A stretch of 64,000 nt of DNA from Strobilurus pachycystidiatus (lineage: Eukaryota; Basidiomycota; Agaricomycetes; Agaricales; Physalacriaceae). Numbering within the stretch: position 1 is the first letter of the stretch; each line of letters opens with the position of its first letter. The stretch is from assembly GCA_019915135.1 (NCBI GenBank), contig JAHLMK010000011.1:372001-436000 (forward strand), given 5' to 3'. The position numbers were made by a program, and so were the translations under genes. Under the pieces are notes generated by a model. It did no database searches and was not told the origin of the DNA. It saw nothing but the letters and a program-made list of their open reading frames with translations. Positions 35,001 to 45,713 of the stretch are shown in pieces.

Positions 35001-37953
35001 GACTCGTGCACTCTGTGTACGAACTGTATGGCGCAGATATTGCTGGACAGCTCCTTGGCATTCTCAGTCGCCTCTTCACCAAATTCCTCCAGCACCGCGC
35101 TTTCACTTGTCGTATGGATGATCTGATTCTCACACCCAGTGGAGACGCCAAGCGGGACGACATCTTGGAGAAGGGGAGGAACTTGGGCACCGAAGGTTCA
35201 ATTGAAAATTTCCCGTCCTTAGCTACGACGACAAAGGAAGACATACCTCAGGCGCTCAACCAACTTCTCGAGGAGGTCCTGCGGGACGACAAAAAGATGG
35301 CTGGACTGGATATGACCGTGAAGAGCAAGCTTGGGAAGCTCACGTCGTCTATCTCCGAAGCGTGTATGCCAACGCACCTCTACCGACAGTTCCCGCACAA
35401 CCACATGCAGGCCATGACGCGGTCCGGTGCGAAAGGTAGTGAAGTCAACGCTCGCCAAATCTCTTGTGGTCTTGGACAGCAGGAGCTCGAAGGCCGTCGT
35501 GTACCCGTCATGGTCAGCGGCAAGACCCTCCCCTCTTTCCAACCATTCGAGACCAAGGCCATTGCCGGTGGCTACGTTGCGAGTCGCTTCTTGACGGGCA
35601 TCAAGCCCCAAGAGTTCTACTTCCATTGTATGGCGGGTCGTGAAGGTCTCATCGACACTGCCGTCAAGACCTCCCGTTCTGGGTACCTGCAGAGATGTCT
35701 CATCAAGCACTTGGAGGGCATTCGTGTGCACTACGACCACACTGTCCGCGGCAGCGACTCCTCCGTCTATCAGTTCCATTATGGCGGTGACTCCCTGGAC
35801 GTCACGAAACAGAAGCATCTGCAGCAGTTCGGTTTCATCGCCGCCAACGAGCACTCGTTCGCTCAACTCCTCCAGCCCAATCGGCTCGCTGACAAGGTTG
35901 ACATGGAGCACGCGCAGGCGTACATGAAGAAGGCCCTGAGGCTCATCAAGAAGGCTAGCAGCGAACTGGACGAGTGCGACCCCGTTCTCTCCATATACAG
36001 TCCCAGTCGTCACTTGGGCAGTGTTTCGGAGAGCTTTGCACAGGCGCTGGAGAAGTACATCAAGGCTAACCCTGATGGTCTCATCGATCAGAAGCAGGAA
36101 GAGAACTTTGCGCGCAGTACACCACTCGTTAGGAAAGCCCGCTTCAAGGCGCTGATGAACACGAAGTACATGAGGAGTCTGGTGGAAGCTGGAGAAGCTG
36201 TTGGATTACTAGCGTCGCAAGGGTAACGTCAACTTTGCCGTTTCGCTGCGCTCAATGTTGATTAGAATCCTTTAGTGTTGGAGAACCATCGACCCAGATG
36301 ACGCTGAACACTTTCCATTTTGCCGGTAAGCTTTGGCTTCCTTTGGCTATGAGTCACTTTACGAATCCTTCTTCACAGGGCACGGTGCTGCAAATGTCAC
36401 GCTCGGTATCCCCCGTCTACGAGAAATCGTCATGACCGCTTCCCAAAAGCCCAAAACGCCGTCCATGTCGATGAAAGTCAAGGCCGGCACCCCGCAGGAA
36501 GATGTTGAGGCCTTCTGCAAACTCGCCAGCCGCTTGACTCTCTCTCAAGTCGTCGAGCGTGTCGAGGTCATCGAAGAGCTCAAATCCTCCGGCGACGCCC
36601 GCCGGTTGCAGTACACCGTCAACGTCGACTTCTATCCAGAGGAAGAGTACCGCGCAGAGCATAACGTTGAGCCCGAGGAGATCTTAGGCGTGTTTGCGCT
36701 GAAGTTCCCGCTGACGCTCAAAAAGGAAATCGTCACTGAGATGAAGCGGCTGGATGAGGATGTGAAGAAGCAGATGACGGAACTTGGGAAGGGCAAGAAA
36801 ATCAGGTCGGACGCCGCTGGTGATGATGGTGGGGACGACGACGCCGATGGGGATGCGCAGCCGACAAAGAAGCGCGGGGATGACGAGGAGAGCGAAGCTG
36901 GGGATGGGGATGCCGATGATGCTAAGCGCGCCAGGCAGAAGAAACAGCAGGCCACCTACGAGGATGATGATGAGGAAGAGGACGAGGCGGAGCTCGATGC
37001 ATACAGCGACAACGAGATCGAAGCCGAGTTTGCGTCCGACGGGGAAGATGAAGCGAAGGCGGCTCGAGTGACAACGACCAACAAGGATCTCCAGAAGACT
37101 GCCAAGAAGGTCGCACAAGCCTTTGCCAATCATCTGCCTTTGAGCACGTCGTTCTCATTCGATGGCTCGCGGTGCACATTCGTGCTCGAGGTACGGTCAT
37201 TCAAGACCAGTTCACATCCCCCTTTTTTGATATCTTTACCAGTTCAACTCTGACATGCCGAAACTCCTGTTCATTGGTGTCGTCGAGCGGACCTGCTGCA
37301 CCACGATTATACGCCAGATTCCGGGTATCACCGACTGTTTCCAAGTCAAAGGTGATGGGAAGAAAGGAGACAAAGCGGTGATGGTAGGATTTGCACGCCC
37401 TGGATCTGGTGCCTTTCTGACGATCTGATTCAATCATTGTAGCTGACGACAAACGGGTCAAACTTCAAGGGCTTGTGGGAGTTCGAGGCGGGGACCGAGA
37501 GCATCCTGGAGGAGAAGGAGACGTACTCGAACGACATCTACGCTGTTCTGAAGACGTATGGCGTAGAGATGGCGCGCGCCGCGATCCTGCGGGAGATGAG
37601 CGGCGTGTTTGGAGTATATAGCATCAAGGTGGATATGCGGCACTTGGAGCTGATTGCTGACTACATGGTGGGTGTTTGTTTCCCTTATCGTCGGGGACGC
37701 GAAGCTAAGCGCGTCATCATCGCAGACTTTCGATGGAGGCTATAAGCCATTCAACCGAAAAGGCATCTCAACGAATCCGTCGCCGTTGCTGAAAGCGTCG
37801 TATGAGACGACGGCGGCCTTCTTGTCGGAGGCCGCGCTGTATGGGGACTACGACGACCTCTCGACTCCGTCTGGGAATATTGTTTTGGGTCGACCGAGCG
37901 TGACAGGAACTGGGGTGTTTGATGTTGTACTACCTGTTGAAAGTACCGTATAG
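32075..37953 (+). CDS. RPA190: Largest subunit of RNA polymerase I (A190)
   Basis: Catalytic largest subunit of the enzyme that makes the 35S rRNA precursor in the nucleolus. Starts MNISHSLPSSVTGISFSF. The clamp zinc site CSTCRLTYFTCPGHYGH follows an intron (32257-32305). The body then includes FLKSTILKRCHNSDC, an acidic linker, RKHMMGKRVNYAARSVIS, and SRQPT-like DGDMLILNRQPTLHKPS. The active site NADFDGDEMNIHFP spans three micro-exons (34284-34297, 34352-34369, 34421-34441). Later: GAKGSEVNARQISCGLGQQ, KASQKPKTPSMSMKVKAG-type jaw, then an acidic insert of the Pol I expander/DNA-mimicking type (36800-37070), FIGVVERTCCTTIIRQIPG, DDLSTPSGNIVLGRPSVTGT and a stop at 37951-37953. About a dozen short introns; estimated length about 1,700 residues. 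Confidence 0.95.
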
Positions 37954-38168
37954 CCGAATCCTACGATCTTGCGCCACATCGCGAACTGTGTCACAGCACA
38001 TGACCGTCGTAAGACCCCAGAAACCCCGGGTGCCAGGGGTCGCCGTTGATAAGCGGAAGTTTTGCTTTTAACAATGGTGCGGCCGAGGCCAGCCCACCTT
38101 TGACCACAACCGCCATCATCCTTGACTTTTACGCTGCGACACGCTACTTTTCCGCCCATTTTGCACCG

Positions 38169-39023
38169 ATGTCGACCAGGCCGGGCCCTCTCAAGCCGTG
38201 GCCCATTGACAAATTCTATCCCGAGCTAGCGGGCCTGCCGCCACCCGGGGCGTTGCTCAAGACGCCCAGCAGGCCCAACAAACGCTCCCACACAACCGAC
38301 GAAACTCCGTTCTCCCCAGCCAAACGACGCCTGCTCAACGACGCAGGCATTTTTGTGCCACACAAGCCCACGTTGCGTGGCGCGACCAGCAGCCCCGCCA
38401 AAAAGCTCGACTTTGGCACCCCGAAAGGCAGCGCATCCTCGACCGGCGCGACGTCCAAGCTCGCGCCGTCGCCGCGCCTCTCTCCCGACGACGAAGAAGA
38501 TTCGCCGTTCAAGGCACCCTCGACGCTGGCTGCTGGCGACCCTATCACTCCGCCCAATCTTCATTCGATTCACCACCCTGGCTTTGTCGTTCACGAAGAC
38601 AGGCGCCCTTCGCGCCCAAGCAGGGTACCCTCTCAGCCCCGTCTCTCCTCGCCGGCGTCGTCAACGTCGTCGAAATGCAGTGACGATTGGAAGGAAAACG
38701 ACCCGCCTGCCTGGGCCATGCCCGAATCATCCCCCATTGTCTTTTCGACCGATCCCAAGACGGCGGAGCTGCAGAGGAAGTACATGCTGAAGGGTGATGC
38801 GTCTCCTGCGCCCGCGCCCGCGATGCCCACGCCGGCATCGAAGACGCCAAAGAAGAAGGCTGCTCGCAAGGGTGCCACTGTCGCTGCCACGTCTTCCACC
38901 AAGAAGAAGAAGGCGCAGTCGACGACGCCCACCTCAGAGCACCGCTACAACACGCGGTCTGCCGCCAAGCAGGCCAAGAGGCGCTTGCTAGAGGCTGAAG
39001 CAGACGGAGAAGGCCTGTACTAG
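38169..39023 (+). CDS. Cdk-site-rich nuclear protein of unknown function
   Basis: One exon, 284 residues, starting MSTRPGPLKPWPIDKFYPEL. No known domain recognised. The protein is disordered and basic, with about a dozen SP or TP sites. Several match the Cdk consensus S/T-P-x-K/R (FSPAKRR, SSPAKKL, FGTPKGS, DSPFKAP, KTPKKK). It carries the cyclin-docking-like KRRLL, a KEN box (DWKENDPP) that can mark APC/C targets, and a C-terminal lysine-rich tail with RYNTRSAAKQAKRRLLEA. These features fit a cell-cycle-regulated nuclear protein, but which one is not known. Codon use and GC are like its neighbours. It lies 215 bp downstream of RPA190 on the same strand. Confidence 0.75.
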   Translation: MSTRPGPLKPWPIDKFYPELAGLPPPGALLKTPSRPNKRSHTTDETPFSPAKRRLLNDAGIFVPHKPTLRGATSSPAKKLDFGTPKGSASSTGATSKLAPSPRLSPDDEEDSPFKAPSTLAAGDPITPPNLHSIHHPGFVVHEDRRPSRPSRVPSQPRLSSPASSTSSKCSDDWKENDPPAWAMPESSPIVFSTDPKTAELQRKYMLKGDASPAPAPAMPTPASKTPKKKAARKGATVAATSSTKKKKAQSTTPTSEHRYNTRSAAKQAKRRLLEAEADGEGLY

Positions 39024-39472
39024 GCCATTGTACATCACACACGCCGACCGACCTTACACGCTCTTTCACGCCCGCATTATCTATCGCCCGCATCATCATC
39101 CATTTCATCCGAAAACGCATTGATCTTTTTCCACTTCCTGTAACTTGTTTCGTTCCGCACATCTCACCACGATCTCATTACGACATATATCTATCTCTTC
39201 TTCACAGCATCGACGGTACCGTACATACTATAAACTACTCGCACATCTTGTTCTAACTTGCCAGTCTTTCTAGGCTGTTGTATCTACCTCATATAGGTTT
39301 GGGATTGTTACTGTGTAGCTAGTTGTCTTTAAATTGAACAGTAGTTTTTTAAGTTATGTGTGTGTGACCGTAAGAGGCAGTAATTTAGCACCTAGTCAAG
39401 GACCACGATCGTCACTGCTGCGCTGTACAGCCCTCCAAGGCCTGCTTGGAATTGTCAACGTTTATCGCAGAA
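39024..39472. other. Intergenic, nothing recognised
   Basis: 449 bp between the Cdk-site-rich gene and VPS60, both on the plus strand. AT-rich with short TATA-like strings (CATACTATAAAC near 39225); no coding signal. Confidence 0.6.
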
Positions 39473-40383
39473 ATGAACAGGATATTCGGGTCTTCGTCAA
39501 GCAAAAAGCCAGGACCGTCGTTGCAGGATGCTATCAACTCGGCAAGTGCGCTTCGTCTACAGAGGAGCAGGCATGGTGACTAGCGATGGCAACAGACAGA
39601 TGCGCGAATGGAATCCATCGAAGTCAAGATCAAGAAGCTTGACGCCGAGCTGGGCCGCTACAAGGACCAGATGAGCAAGATGCGCCCGGGGCCTGGCAAG
39701 GTGCGCCACCAGCCATTCCGCGGCCGTCGTGTCCGCCTCATCCGTCGCCTCGCAGAACGCCATCCAGACGCGCGCCCTGCGCACGCTCAAGCAGAAGAAG
39801 ATGTACGAGGCGCAGATCAACCAGCTCGCGCAGCAAACGTTCAACATGGAGTCCGCCGCCCTCACCACCGAGAATCTGCGCAACACGATGGCGACGGTCG
39901 AGGCGATGAAGGTCGCGAACAAGGAGATCAAGAAACAGTACGGAAAGATTGACATTGACAAGATCGAGGTGGGTGGCGGGCTGGCTGCACATTTGACTTG
40001 GCTATTGACGTTTTGCTTAGGACATCCACTTTGAGATGGAGGATCTGCTGGAACAGGCCAACGAAATACAAGAGTCTCTCGGCCGATCGTACGCTGTGCC
40101 AGACGAGCTTGACGAGGCAGACCTGGAGGCTGGTACGCGTCTGGCCACGCGGCAATCTTCACTATCACTCACCCTTCACAGAGCTCGACGCCTTACAACT
40201 CGAAGCAGAGGACGAAGAAGCCTCTTATCTTACTGATATGAGCAAAGTACCCGACTTTGTTGACGAAGCGCCAGTCGAAACAGGACAGGTACGTTCTTTG
40301 GGTTCTCAAACCTCGAACATTGCTGACAATGCATCCAGCAATCCACGCCGGTAGCTCATGAGGCATTGAAAGCCGCCAGCTAG
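39473..40383 (+). CDS. VPS60: ESCRT-III-related protein Vps60 (CHMP5)
   Basis: Vps60 is an ESCRT-III-like subunit that binds Vta1 and stimulates Vps4 during membrane scission at multivesicular endosomes. Six exons (39473-39541, 39596-39700, 39756-39968, 40021-40132, 40182-40288, 40339-40383) total 651 nt and give 216 residues. Seen in order: [133 protein letters not shown], and the acidic C-terminal tail [17 protein letters not shown] with [12 protein letters not shown]. The first intron has a GC donor (GCAAGT) with the joined sequence INS-TDAR; the other four are GT-AG. The length and all blocks match the family. Confidence 0.95.
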
Positions 40384-40540
40384 ACACCCAGGATCTCTCG
40401 CATTGTATAACTAATTGTATATCACTGTAATAGGATTCAACCATATCTTTTCCCTTCTCCGTCCTCCGCAAACCAGTCGTCTGTCGTTCGCGTCACCTCT
40501 GGCGGCGCCACATTGACAATGGTGGACTTGCTTTGGGAAT

Positions 40541-42584
40541 CTATGGACAGACTTGAGTCAGGATGTCAGGCCGAGACAAAATAGACGAACATGATTCGTA
40601 TGCTTCTAGGCCGTTCTCTCGCCCGATACCGCTTTCCTTCATTCCTCCCCTGATATAATTTAGGCTCAACATCCTGAAGATCGAGAACACAAGACTGACC
40701 AGGGGGAGCTGGGGTCGTTCCGATGGTGTGTATTGACCCAACACAATCCAGCGTCAATCTCAGCTGCGACCCGGTGAGCTCTTGACAACCCTGCTGTCCA
40801 TATACCAGCGCCCAAGCCGTACTTGCAAGCATTCGCAAGCGCCACACCTTCTGCCTCGTTCTATACAGCTCATTAGCCACTGCGAAAGAAGGCGGCACAA
40901 CAGCACACCTCAAACTTCTTGACGACAACGACGGGTCCAAAGACCTCCTCTTCCCAAAGCTCGTCCGTGATCTCAACATCAGTCACGACCGTAGGCGGGA
41001 AGAATGCGCCCCGAGAAAAGTCCCATCCGTCGAGCTCTGAAACGCCCGTCATCCGTTGTCCACCAGCGACGACTTTGCCCTTGGTCCTCGACATCATGCC
41101 CTCAATACGCGCCAAGCTCTGAGGAGATATGACTGTGCCCATGGTTGACTTTGGGTTGAGAGCTTGAGCCAAGTCAGGATCAGAATGGATGGATACAATA
41201 AATGGACTGACGATCTCCCATTCGCCCCCGGATGCTCTCAACCTTTGCCAAGAACAGCTTCATAAACTCATCATATACGCGCTCTTGTACGATGAGACGC
41301 GTGCCCGAGACGCATGTTTGGCCTGACGCGACGAAGGACGCGAATGCGGCGCCGTTGACGGCAGAGACAAGGTCTGCGTCTTCGAAGACAACTATAGGCG
41401 CCTGGAATCCGTGTTATCACGTCGGATAGATGTTTGTTGCTGTAGGCCGTACCTTGCCTCCCAACTCGGCCGTGAACGCTGCCAAGTTGGAGCCTACGAT
41501 GCTGCCCATAATGCGTCCTGTTTGCGTTCCAGCCTGGTGGGTTTATTGAGTACATGATAGAAAAAACGACGCGGATCGTCCACTTACGGTCACATCCACC
41601 TTCCGGATGAGTGGATTGCTGATGAGGGCTTTCCCGGTAGTTGCGCCAAATCCAGGAAGAATTGTAAGTACGCCAGAAGGGACTAAGGGAGTTTCATCAG
41701 CAATGCGAATGAACAAGATGCTATTCACTCTCACTTCCAGCTTCTTCAGCCATCTTTCCGAATTCCAGCACAGTAATGGGAGCCCACTACAAGGATGAGA
41801 ATGAGACAGAGCCCGAACACCGGTACATCTTGACCAACCTCTGAAGGCTTGACAATGACACTGTTCCCTGCAGCAAGAGCAGGTGCAATCTTTTTAACTG
41901 CTATCAAAAGCGGATGGTTGAATGGCTTGTAGGTCACGGACCCATCAGTATGAAGTCATACACGAAGCGAACGAGACCGACAGTGATCTGCGCTACGACA
42001 CCCAAAGGGACGCGTTGAACATAGTTGAGAAGCGTTCCCTGTGTCGGCGCCACGTATCCCTGGTTGGTCCTGAGCAGGGCAGCGTAGTAATCACTATCCT
42101 TCACGCATGAGCATGCTTTCGCCAAGACATTGGCCCGGGGAACTCTCACATCCATTCCGGTAAGCGCCCCAGCTGGGCGCGCATCTCTCGCAGGGTTCGA
42201 CCGGTCTGGAGAGATTCTATCTGCGTTATTTCCGGGAGGCGTTTCTCCAATATGCGCGCAAGGCTGGTCAAGACTTTGGCGCGCGTGAATGTCGATGCTT
42301 TGGACCACACGCCAGAGTCAAAGACTGTTTGTGCTCGCTGGATGGCGGCGTCAACATCTTCCTGTGAGGTGGCAAAAACTCTAATGTGTGTCAGAGACCG
42401 GTCTATATAAACGAAATGCACACTTACTTGAATAGTTCCTGCCCATTGGCGGGGTTGAAAACAGTGAAGCTGTATTATCATGAGATACTCGTACTGTTGG
42501 TGCGGAAAAGTGCCTCTCTCACTCTTCCGCTGTTTTGGAGTCCTTCAGAGGAGGATACACTCCGTATCTAGCTGCGTGATACAT
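40541..42584 (-). CDS. Aldehyde dehydrogenase
   Basis: NAD(P)+-dependent oxidation of an aldehyde to the acid. The start at 42584 (MYHAARYGVYPPLKDSKTAED) follows from a frame-perfect join over a 58 bp intron to FTVFNPANGQELFKVFATS. In order: AAIQRAQTVFDSGVWSKAS, YKPFNHPLLIAVKKIAPALA, NSVIVKPSEV, the ELGGK and DADLVSAVNGAAFA segment, the catalytic-cysteine region ASGQTCVSGTRLIVQERVYD (read across introns near 41320-41400), and TRAKVLT. The C-terminal exons give WEEEVFGPVVVVKKFE, NEAEGVALANACKYGLGAGI, ETDAGLCWVNTHHRNDPSSP and MKESGIGRENGLEAYESCS with stop near 40541. At least ten short introns. The substrate is not known; the family contains many detoxification and biosynthetic enzymes. Full-length without visible breaks. 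Confidence 0.88.
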
Positions 42585-43100
42585 TCGGCGTGTCTGTACG
42601 CGTGAGAACAAGAACGAAAGTGAGCCAGCAGGCGAGACTGACAAAAAAGATCGCAGAGCGCGACAGTATCATAGCGGATTCGTGTACTTTTCAGAGAGAC
42701 ATCGATGTAGGGATACAAGGGCTGAGTGCATATGTATCCACCGCGTTATCAACGGACCACCTCGTGGCTCAGATTGGGCTCGGATCATCGGGAAACTGTC
42801 CGTAAAAGTCCCGAACAAACTTGACATCCGGATACTTGATTCGGGTCTTTACAGCTTCAGATGTCGTTTCATGATTATATGACGGAGGAGGGCATCGATA
42901 GGAAGATGGCGGTGAATTTATATGGACGGCGGAAGCTCATACACGACTTTTTCCCCCGTCTTTTCCACCGAATCTGCCAGTGGCATGAAGGTTTTATCTG
43001 TCCTCGGTGCAGGCTTTGTCGCAGAGTCCTACTAGAGGATGTGAATGGCCTAGGTATAATTACAATGGTGACATGTACATGAGGCGCCGATTATTACGTG
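42585..43100. other. Intergenic, nothing recognised
   Basis: 516 bp between the aldehyde dehydrogenase start and the stop of the next minus-strand gene. Short open stretches only, no domain. Confidence 0.6.
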
Positions 43101-43946
43101 CTACATTTGGCGACCACGCGCTACCTCGACTTGGGTGTTCCCGAGAGAGCCACGAAAACGCTCGACCATCTCGTGGAAGGGGAAGATGACAAGATGCAAT
43201 CTACCTGTAAAGGCAGCAAGTCCCGCAATCAGAGAATTGAAGAAGATTGCATCATTGTAGTCGGAGTAGGTCGCGTTTCGCGAGACCACAAACTCGATCT
43301 CCTTGCAGGTGGGCAATAGCGCCACACGTCCAAGGAGAGTGCAGAGCTGAGTTCTAAACTCGAAAGGCAAAGTTATCTTTCGGAGGTGGGAAAAGTCACT
43401 GGGATTGAAGTGCAGGGCATTCATTACGGCGGTCCGGCATTCGATGGTGAAGGGCACCATGGGGGGCAGGACCGCAAAATGGGAGAGCTCTGGCATTGTC
43501 TTCAGAGCAGACATGGCCACTGCATCCAGAGCGTCCGCGGGCAAGCGGACGGAGCTGAAGACTCGATCCCAAGTGGCATCGATAGTGATTCGACCGTCGG
43601 AAGCCCAGTCGACGACGAACAGGCGCAGGTGCATCCTCCGACAAAAGAGCGTCAGGAAGTGCCCAATCAAGGACGTGTTCGTACCCCATTCCCTGGCATC
43701 AATGGTGATATGAACACGTCCTAGGTAGGGGCAGCACGTCCTTGCGTAGTGAACAACGGACTGGAGGGTGGCCGAGCCTGCTTCGTCGGTGTAGAATGGC
43801 CCGACGTTGATATCAAGGCTCTGCAAGCTATCCCATCTTCGGGGTAACTCGACAAGAGATAGGACGCTCGTCGAGGGAGGCTGGGTAGGGTATGAAAAGT
43901 AAACGGTGGCAGCGTGGGGGATCGCTGATATGTAGTGAGAGGCCAT
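43101..43946 (-). CDS. Hypothetical intronless protein, leucine-rich, F-box-adjacent type
   Basis: A single exon of 281 residues; the start is the ATG at 43946 (MASHYISAIPHAAT). No conserved domain recognised. The protein has regular leucine-rich segments (RWDSLQSLDINVGPFY, LSHFAVLPPMVPF, LRKITLPFEFRTQLCTLL, LPTCKEIEFVVS) of the sort found in the C-terminal LRR-like half of basidiomycete F-box proteins, but no F-box is visible at the N-terminus. The sequence is intact with no stop. It could be the 3' half of a larger gene whose 5' exon is elsewhere or a decayed paralogue, but a full start context is present. Confidence 0.5.
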   Translation of the reverse strand: MASHYISAIPHAATVYFSYPTQPPSTSVLSLVELPRRWDSLQSLDINVGPFYTDEAGSATLQSVVHYARTCCPYLGRVHITIDAREWGTNTSLIGHFLTLFCRRMHLRLFVVDWASDGRITIDATWDRVFSSVRLPADALDAVAMSALKTMPELSHFAVLPPMVPFTIECRTAVMNALHFNPSDFSHLRKITLPFEFRTQLCTLLGRVALLPTCKEIEFVVSRNATYSDYNDAIFFNSLIAGLAAFTGRLHLVIFPFHEMVERFRGSLGNTQVEVARGRQM

Positions 43947-44733
43947 GGTCAAGGAAGAGAATGAGGAGGACAATGGCCACACACCCGATAAATACTCACG
44001 GATGGCTGGACAAAGAGCCAGGGCGCCATGTCAGGAGCTGATTGGGAACCCGAGCGGGTTCGGCTCCCCAGTGCTGCTGTGCAACCAGCAGCGCGGAGAG
44101 GCCTTCTAGGCACGGCAGGCATTACCCAGTGCGGCGAGATGCATTCAGTTCAGGCAATGGAAGCGACATTAGAACCGAAAAGTCCGTTTATCTGAACTTG
44201 TGAGCAAGTGGTAGTCATGATGGAGAATTTTCCGTGTGAAGAAGGAGGGCGGAGAGAAGAAGGAAAGGAGGAGACATACCGAAACGTTTGAGTAGGACCT
44301 ACATAGCCAAATAAGCCTCGACAGGATACTGAAGAACCTACAATGTCTTCGCCAAATGAAGAACAAGGACAGTGAGTCCTATAACGACCGCCGAGCAGGC
44401 GCATTGCCCGGTACGAATGGGGAAAGGGCCGTTATCCTATGAGAAACAATGGCACTGACAGCTACAGTTATACGAGTCACCCACATAGAAGGAAAGAGAC
44501 AGGTGAACAAGGGTTCGGAATGCGCCATAGATCGCGTACGGAAGAGTAACATATACGCAGGGATATGCACATGGATCCGGTCCGGACAAGCCTCTTCAAG
44601 TAATCTGAACACATATTCAGTGTCTTGATTACTATGCTGCTAATGAACAGGCCAATTGACATCGAAGTCTCCGCCGGTGCTACTTAATGGAGACCTACCT
44701 TGATTGGGATGCGTGCCAACAAGTCTAAGATGA

Positions 44734-44750
44734 CCCTGCACTCAGTGCTT
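44734..44750. repeat. Left copy of 17-bp target-site duplication
   Basis: CCCTGCACTCAGTGCTT, identical to the copy at 45011-45027. It borders the poly-T side of the inserted element. Confidence 0.9.
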
Positions 44751-45010
44751 TTTTTTTTTTTTTTTTTGGTGGATGGGTTGGGGATTTTTCCCCGTGCTAC
44801 CTCGGCGCCTGACTCTGCCAGACCTCTGGAGCCCCATAGGGTGCGGGAGGAACATAGACCTCCGCTGGTGTACCTGAGGGAAACTGCTATTATGCAGTGA
44901 AAACCCTCTTCTGGGATTGCGCTAGGATTCGAACATGCAGCTACTTAACTGCGCCTGCGGCTTACGGTTTACCCATAAGCCAGGGCGATGGTTCCACTGG
45001 ACCATCTGGC
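44751..45010 (-). mobile_element. tRNA-derived SINE, 260 bp, minus strand
   Basis: Bounded by a perfect 17 bp duplication of the target. On the minus strand the element starts GCCAGATGGTCCAGTGG at 45010, with an RNA polymerase III A box TGGTCCAGTGG (45004-44994) and a B box GTTCGAATCC (44934-44925), spaced about 70 bp apart, and a hairpin GGCTTA/TAAGCC between them. The 3' end is a run of 17 A (44767-44751, seen as T on the plus strand). These are the hallmarks of a retroposed tRNA-derived SINE mobilised by a LINE-type reverse transcriptase. The T-arm pairing is poor, so it is not a functional tRNA. No second copy is in the window. Confidence 0.85.
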
Positions 45011-45027
45011 CCCTGCACTCAGTGCTT
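45011..45027. repeat. Right copy of 17-bp target-site duplication
   Basis: CCCTGCACTCAGTGCTT, identical to 44734-44750. It abuts the tRNA-like head of the SINE. Confidence 0.9.
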
Positions 45028-45713
45028 CAATGAGGATGTTCGAATCAAAGTCGCGAAGATGAGCAAGTGACGTCCAGTGGGAACTAGGGAACAATCGATC
45101 AACATCATAACGCGCGCGTACGGTACAGTAGTACACCCTGGTACGCCAGCTATAGGCGGCATACGTTATGCGGCCACGTCGGAAAGGCAATCCCTCCGGA
45201 GCCACAATTTCTGCAAGCTTCAGGTCATATTTGAAGAGACCGGAGAGATCACCAGATAGAGTGTCAAACCAGTGTAAAGCTGTGTAAAGTCCCTAGTTTG
45301 AATAAGTACTTCAAGTTCTTGCCTACCATACATCCAGTGAAGGCCAGGACCGATATTGCCGTCGACGACCATTTCCAAGTTCAAAATCTAGCGGCATCAT
45401 CGGAGTAGTCCTCTGCTGAGAGCTTTTCGGCGTCTGGACAAGTGAACGCGGACATCGGAAGAAGCAGACTAAAGAAGCCGGTGACTGGCCCAACAAGTTT
45501 CAGGTCGTTGTATGAATACAGACTGGAAACGCGAGCGAATGGTTGTACACCGAAACTGAAAGATGAAGCAGAGTAAAGTGACAGGAATATGGATGTTACA
45601 GTACAAATTGGGGCGACGGTGGCGTGGGGAAGTATTTATATGACTACTTACATCAAAAGTGGATTAGCGGATAGGTCAAGTGATCTGGGGTACAGGAGGA
45701 TGATGGCTGCAGG

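Larger units (their letters stand above)
44160..45600 (-). pseudogene. Unrecognised protein gene, interrupted by a SINE
   Basis: On the minus strand upstream of the SINE, coding-like stretches read FGVQPFARVSSLYSYNDLKL, VGPVTGFFSLLLP, MSAFTCPDAEKLSAEDYSDD, then KYDLKLAEIVAPEGLPFRRG and VDRLFPSSHWTSLAHLRDFD, SNILIEALSAG, where the frame runs into the SINE and ends. Downstream of the SINE further stretches such as VFRLLEEACPDRIHVHIPAY may be later exons. No domain is recognised; the two YDLKL phrases suggest an internal repeat. The gene is probably broken by the insertion, but the SINE could lie in an intron that I cannot see. Borders are approximate. Confidence 0.35.

Noticed and set aside
35219..36013. 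A 264-residue open stretch on the minus strand.
   Set aside because: It is antisense to the conserved catalytic part of RPA190 and shows no domain.
44920..45010. A tRNA gene on the minus strand, suggested by A and B boxes.
   Set aside because: The T-stem and acceptor stems do not pair, and the region is flanked by a target-site duplication and a poly(A) tail, so it is read as the head of a SINE.
45034..45045. A second B-box-like sequence (GATGTTCGAATC) just right of the SINE.
   Set aside because: It lies in the coding-like minus-strand frame (reads FDSNI there), has no A box, and probably matches by chance.
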